Shown one piece after another: positions 62,107 to 64,000 of a DNA stretch of 64,000 bases. Position numbers and translations under genes: made by a program. The notes below the pieces were generated by a model that was not told the DNA's origin, made no database searches, and was given only the letters and a program-made list of their open reading frames with translations. Position 1 is the stretch's first letter. The number at the start of each line of letters is the position of its first letter. The DNA comes from JAOAPY01 sp038237475 (GTDB taxonomy: Bacteria > Acidobacteriota > Blastocatellia > Pyrinomonadales > Pyrinomonadaceae), in the NCBI GenBank assembly GCA_038237475.1, contig JBBRYS010000008.1, positions 124,001-188,000 on the forward strand, in the 5' to 3' direction.

Positions 62107-62137
62107 CTCAAGGTTGTTCCTCAAGTATTTCTCAACC
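62107..62137 (+). promoter_or_regulatory. CTCAA motif upstream of the M4 peptidase
   Basis: CTCAAG at 62107 and 62120 and CTCAACC at 62131. The 18 bases from 62120 (CTCAAGTATTTCTCAACC) match the site at 36159-36176 in 17 of 18 positions. It lies 130 bases before the peptidase start. Confidence 0.55.
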
Positions 62138-62266
62138 CCGATAAATATCCTGTACCCGTTCAAATAAGCTTGCTGCTTCCCGAAGGAGCGTCCCGACATC
62201 AGGTAACCCCGAAATCGCTGTTGAGGTTACACAACTTGCCCACACACCGTATGGAGATCCTTTGAT

Positions 62267-64000
62267 ATGTATTCAGAAAAGAGTCGCCCTGGTTCCAGGA
62301 ATGCCCGGACGGAAACAAATTCACCTAAGAGAAAATCAATCCTAAGAAAAAATCTATGGCGAGCTATGTTGCTCGCCGCGCTGGTTATGGTGGGCCTTGC
62401 TGCCTACGCCGGCAAATTCTCCAGAGGTTCCGCCGCTCAGATCCAAAAAACCCAAACATCTTTTGTGCAAGTTTCGGCCGACCCGGGAGCCGCACAGGCA
62501 CTGGCGAGGTTGCAGGCTTCAAGCGGCACCCTGATTGTCAGCCATGTCTCCACAACTACCGCCGTCTATGACTTTGTGCGCGCGTCGGGCAGCGCGACTC
62601 TGCCGGTGATCGACAACCCGCTTGCGACCCCCGAAATGCGTGCGCGTACTTTCCTGAGTCAAAACGGTGATCTCATCGGCATGAATGCAGCCGAGCGAGG
62701 ATTGGCTGCGAGCTCGACCGCTCCGGCAGACACCGTCGCTGCCAGCTCGCTGAAGCTGACTGGCGTCTCCAAAGATTCCATCGGTGCGACCCACCTGAAA
62801 TTTGATCAGATGTACAAGGGGTTGAAGGTGTTCGGCGCGCGCGTCGTGGTCCATCTGAACGCGCGCGGTGTGACCGGAGTTAACGGACAGTTCGTTCCCG
62901 GAGTCAACGCCGCCAGGACACCAAGACTAAACGCAGAGCAGGCCGCGCAATTAGCCATCGGTTCAGCGACGAGCCTGCGTGTGGCCAAAACTGATTTAAG
63001 CATTTATCGCACGGGACTGCTGCAGGGCCAGCGTGGTTACAGCGTCCTCGCTTATTCGATTGAAGTAACGGATGGCCAGGCCATGCGCGATCAGGTTTGG
63101 ATTGACGCGATCAAGGGAACTGAACTCAACCGCATCAACTTAAACCCACATGGTCTCGACCGCATCATTTACACACCTTCTTATGGCTCACCGTTTGACG
63201 TGCGTCATGAGGGAGATCCATACACCCCCGGTGCGCAACCAGGCACCATCGGCGCTGAACCAATCAACAATCTCTATCTGTTCGCCGGTCAAACCTACAA
63301 TCTTTATCGCTCCGCATTTGGTCGCGATTCATTCGATGGCCTGGGCCATACGATGCACAGCGTCCTGCTGGCCAATCAGCAATGTCCGAATGCTTACTGG
63401 AATGGCGTATCTACTAACTACTGTCCTGACTTCGACGCGGATGACGTTGTATCGCATGAGTGGACGCATGCCTACACGGAATATACGCACGGCCTGATCT
63501 ATTCCTACCAGTCGGGAGCACTGAACGAATCGTACTCTGACATTTTCGCTGAGACGCTTGACTTGCTCAATGGCGTGGACGCTGAGGGTGGCAATAACAA
63601 CACGCAGCCAATGCCGGATGGACAGCGCTGGCAGATCGGCGAAGACGTAAATGGCTTTAATCAGCCTGCGCTCGGCATCCTGCGCGACATGTGGGATCCG
63701 ACCAACTTCGGCCAGCCGGATAAGACCACCTCAGCCAACTACTCGTGCGGCGCTGGCGACAACGGTGGTGTACATCAAAACAGCGGCGTCCCCAATCACG
63801 CCTACGCGATGCTGGTTGATGGCGCCACTTACAACGGCCAGACCATTCAGGGGATAGGCTTTGCCAGAGCGCTGGCAATCTATTTCCGCGCGATGACGGT
63901 CTATCAGACACCGACCACTGATTTCGCAGCGCATGCGGTGGCACTGCAGACTTCCTGCAACGACCTAATCGGTCAGCCTATCAACGCGCTTTCGACGAGT
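62267..64000 (+). CDS. M4 (thermolysin)-family secreted metallopeptidase, partial
   Basis: The frame is open from ATG 62267 (GGAG ten bases before it) to the right edge: 578 codons without a stop. After a long basic N-region and a hydrophobic segment (about 33-50) comes a propeptide with FTP- and PepSY-like parts (for example HLKFDQMYKGLKVFGARVVV). The catalytic domain carries the zinc motif HEWTH (His397, Glu398, His401), the third zinc ligand Glu421 in ALNESYSD, and the catalytic His503 in GGVHQNSGVPN. This is a complete M4 active site; C-terminal domains may follow beyond the window. It would be secreted and mature by propeptide removal. It is divergent from wza and shares an upstream motif with it. 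Confidence 0.95.
   Translation, partial: MYSEKSRPGSRNARTETNSPKRKSILRKNLWRAMLLAALVMVGLAAYAGKFSRGSAAQIQKTQTSFVQVSADPGAAQALARLQASSGTLIVSHVSTTTAVYDFVRASGSATLPVIDNPLATPEMRARTFLSQNGDLIGMNAAERGLAASSTAPADTVAASSLKLTGVSKDSIGATHLKFDQMYKGLKVFGARVVVHLNARGVTGVNGQFVPGVNAARTPRLNAEQAAQLAIGSATSLRVAKTDLSIYRTGLLQGQRGYSVLAYSIEVTDGQAMRDQVWIDAIKGTELNRINLNPHGLDRIIYTPSYGSPFDVRHEGDPYTPGAQPGTIGAEPINNLYLFAGQTYNLYRSAFGRDSFDGLGHTMHSVLLANQQCPNAYWNGVSTNYCPDFDADDVVSHEWTHAYTEYTHGLIYSYQSGALNESYSDIFAETLDLLNGVDAEGGNNNTQPMPDGQRWQIGEDVNGFNQPALGILRDMWDPTNFGQPDKTTSANYSCGAGDNGGVHQNSGVPNHAYAMLVDGATYNGQTIQGIGFARALAIYFRAMTVYQTPTTDFAAHAVALQTSCNDLIGQPINALSTS

Larger units (their letters stand above)
61529..62266. other. Divergent 738-base region between the wza operon and the M4 peptidase
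   Basis: The region controls leftward wza and rightward peptidase genes. It contains two adjacent hairpins in the wza leader (61700-61729), the shared CTCAA motif on both strands (61906-61923 and 62107-62137) and a GGCCGCGGCC palindrome next to an A/T tract (near 61990-62015). The short open frames here (61577-61759 and 61936-62199) cross these elements and look random. Confidence 0.6.

Noticed and set aside
1..64000. tRNA genes, CRISPR arrays, insertion sequences, prophage
   Set aside because: No cloverleaf-like sequence, regularly spaced repeat, transposase or phage protein was found when reading both strands.

Overview
The window looks like chromosomal DNA of an acidobacterium, most likely of the Blastocatellia type. 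This is inferred from protein style, not from any marker gene: paired Oar-like TonB receptors with a carboxypeptidase-regulatory domain, several NtrC-type sigma-54 activators, stand-alone receiver proteins, and G+C in the mid-to-high fifties. No rRNA, tRNA, CRISPR array, insertion sequence or phage gene was seen.

Region 1 (1-13475) is signalling and outer membrane. A minus-strand operon carries a sensor kinase, a DUF486 membrane protein, an NtrC-type regulator and a small anchored protein. Next come a two-repeat envelope protein and two tandem, translationally coupled TonB-receptor-like proteins. Each of the latter two units has its own -24/-12 (sigma-54) promoter-like sequence. A second kinase/NtrC pair reads rightwards from 10517.

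Region 2 (13761-27676) is the most novel part: thirteen co-oriented, tightly packed genes. They encode a DUF1571 lipoprotein, a radical SAM enzyme, an ABC exporter, two tandem MGDG-synthase-like glycosyltransferases, a DegT-type aminotransferase, an NAD-dependent epimerase, a polysaccharide deacetylase, a HAD phosphatase, a class III aminotransferase, a PaaK/CapK-like adenylate-forming enzyme and a shortened prolyl-oligopeptidase. I read it as an operon making and exporting an unknown, probably amino-sugar-bearing, glycolipid-like product. The adjacent sigma-54 activator may control it.

Region 3 (27677-36000) is a second signalling hub: a GAF/PAS kinase, an Rcp1-like receiver, a receiver-first kinase and two lone receivers with divergent sigma-54 promoters, one of them a perfect match. 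It also holds a PPOX-family protein, a Nei-type DNA glycosylase and a DUF2306 protein. Two copies of a 61-62 bp palindromic repeat lie here, and one of them forms the 3' end of the glycosylase gene.

Region 4 (36237-61528) is a Wzx/Wzy/Wzc/Wza-type exopolysaccharide locus. A short plus-strand unit (GT4, WecA-like initiating enzyme, small membrane protein) faces a long minus-strand run with ten more glycan or export genes, giving ten glycosyltransferases and six methyltransferases overall, which suggests a heavily methylated polymer. An M4 (thermolysin-family) secreted metallopeptidase starts at 62267 and runs off the right edge. An 18-bp motif built on CTCAA repeats is shared by the leaders of the GT4/WecA unit, the wza unit and the peptidase, and may tie them into one regulon.
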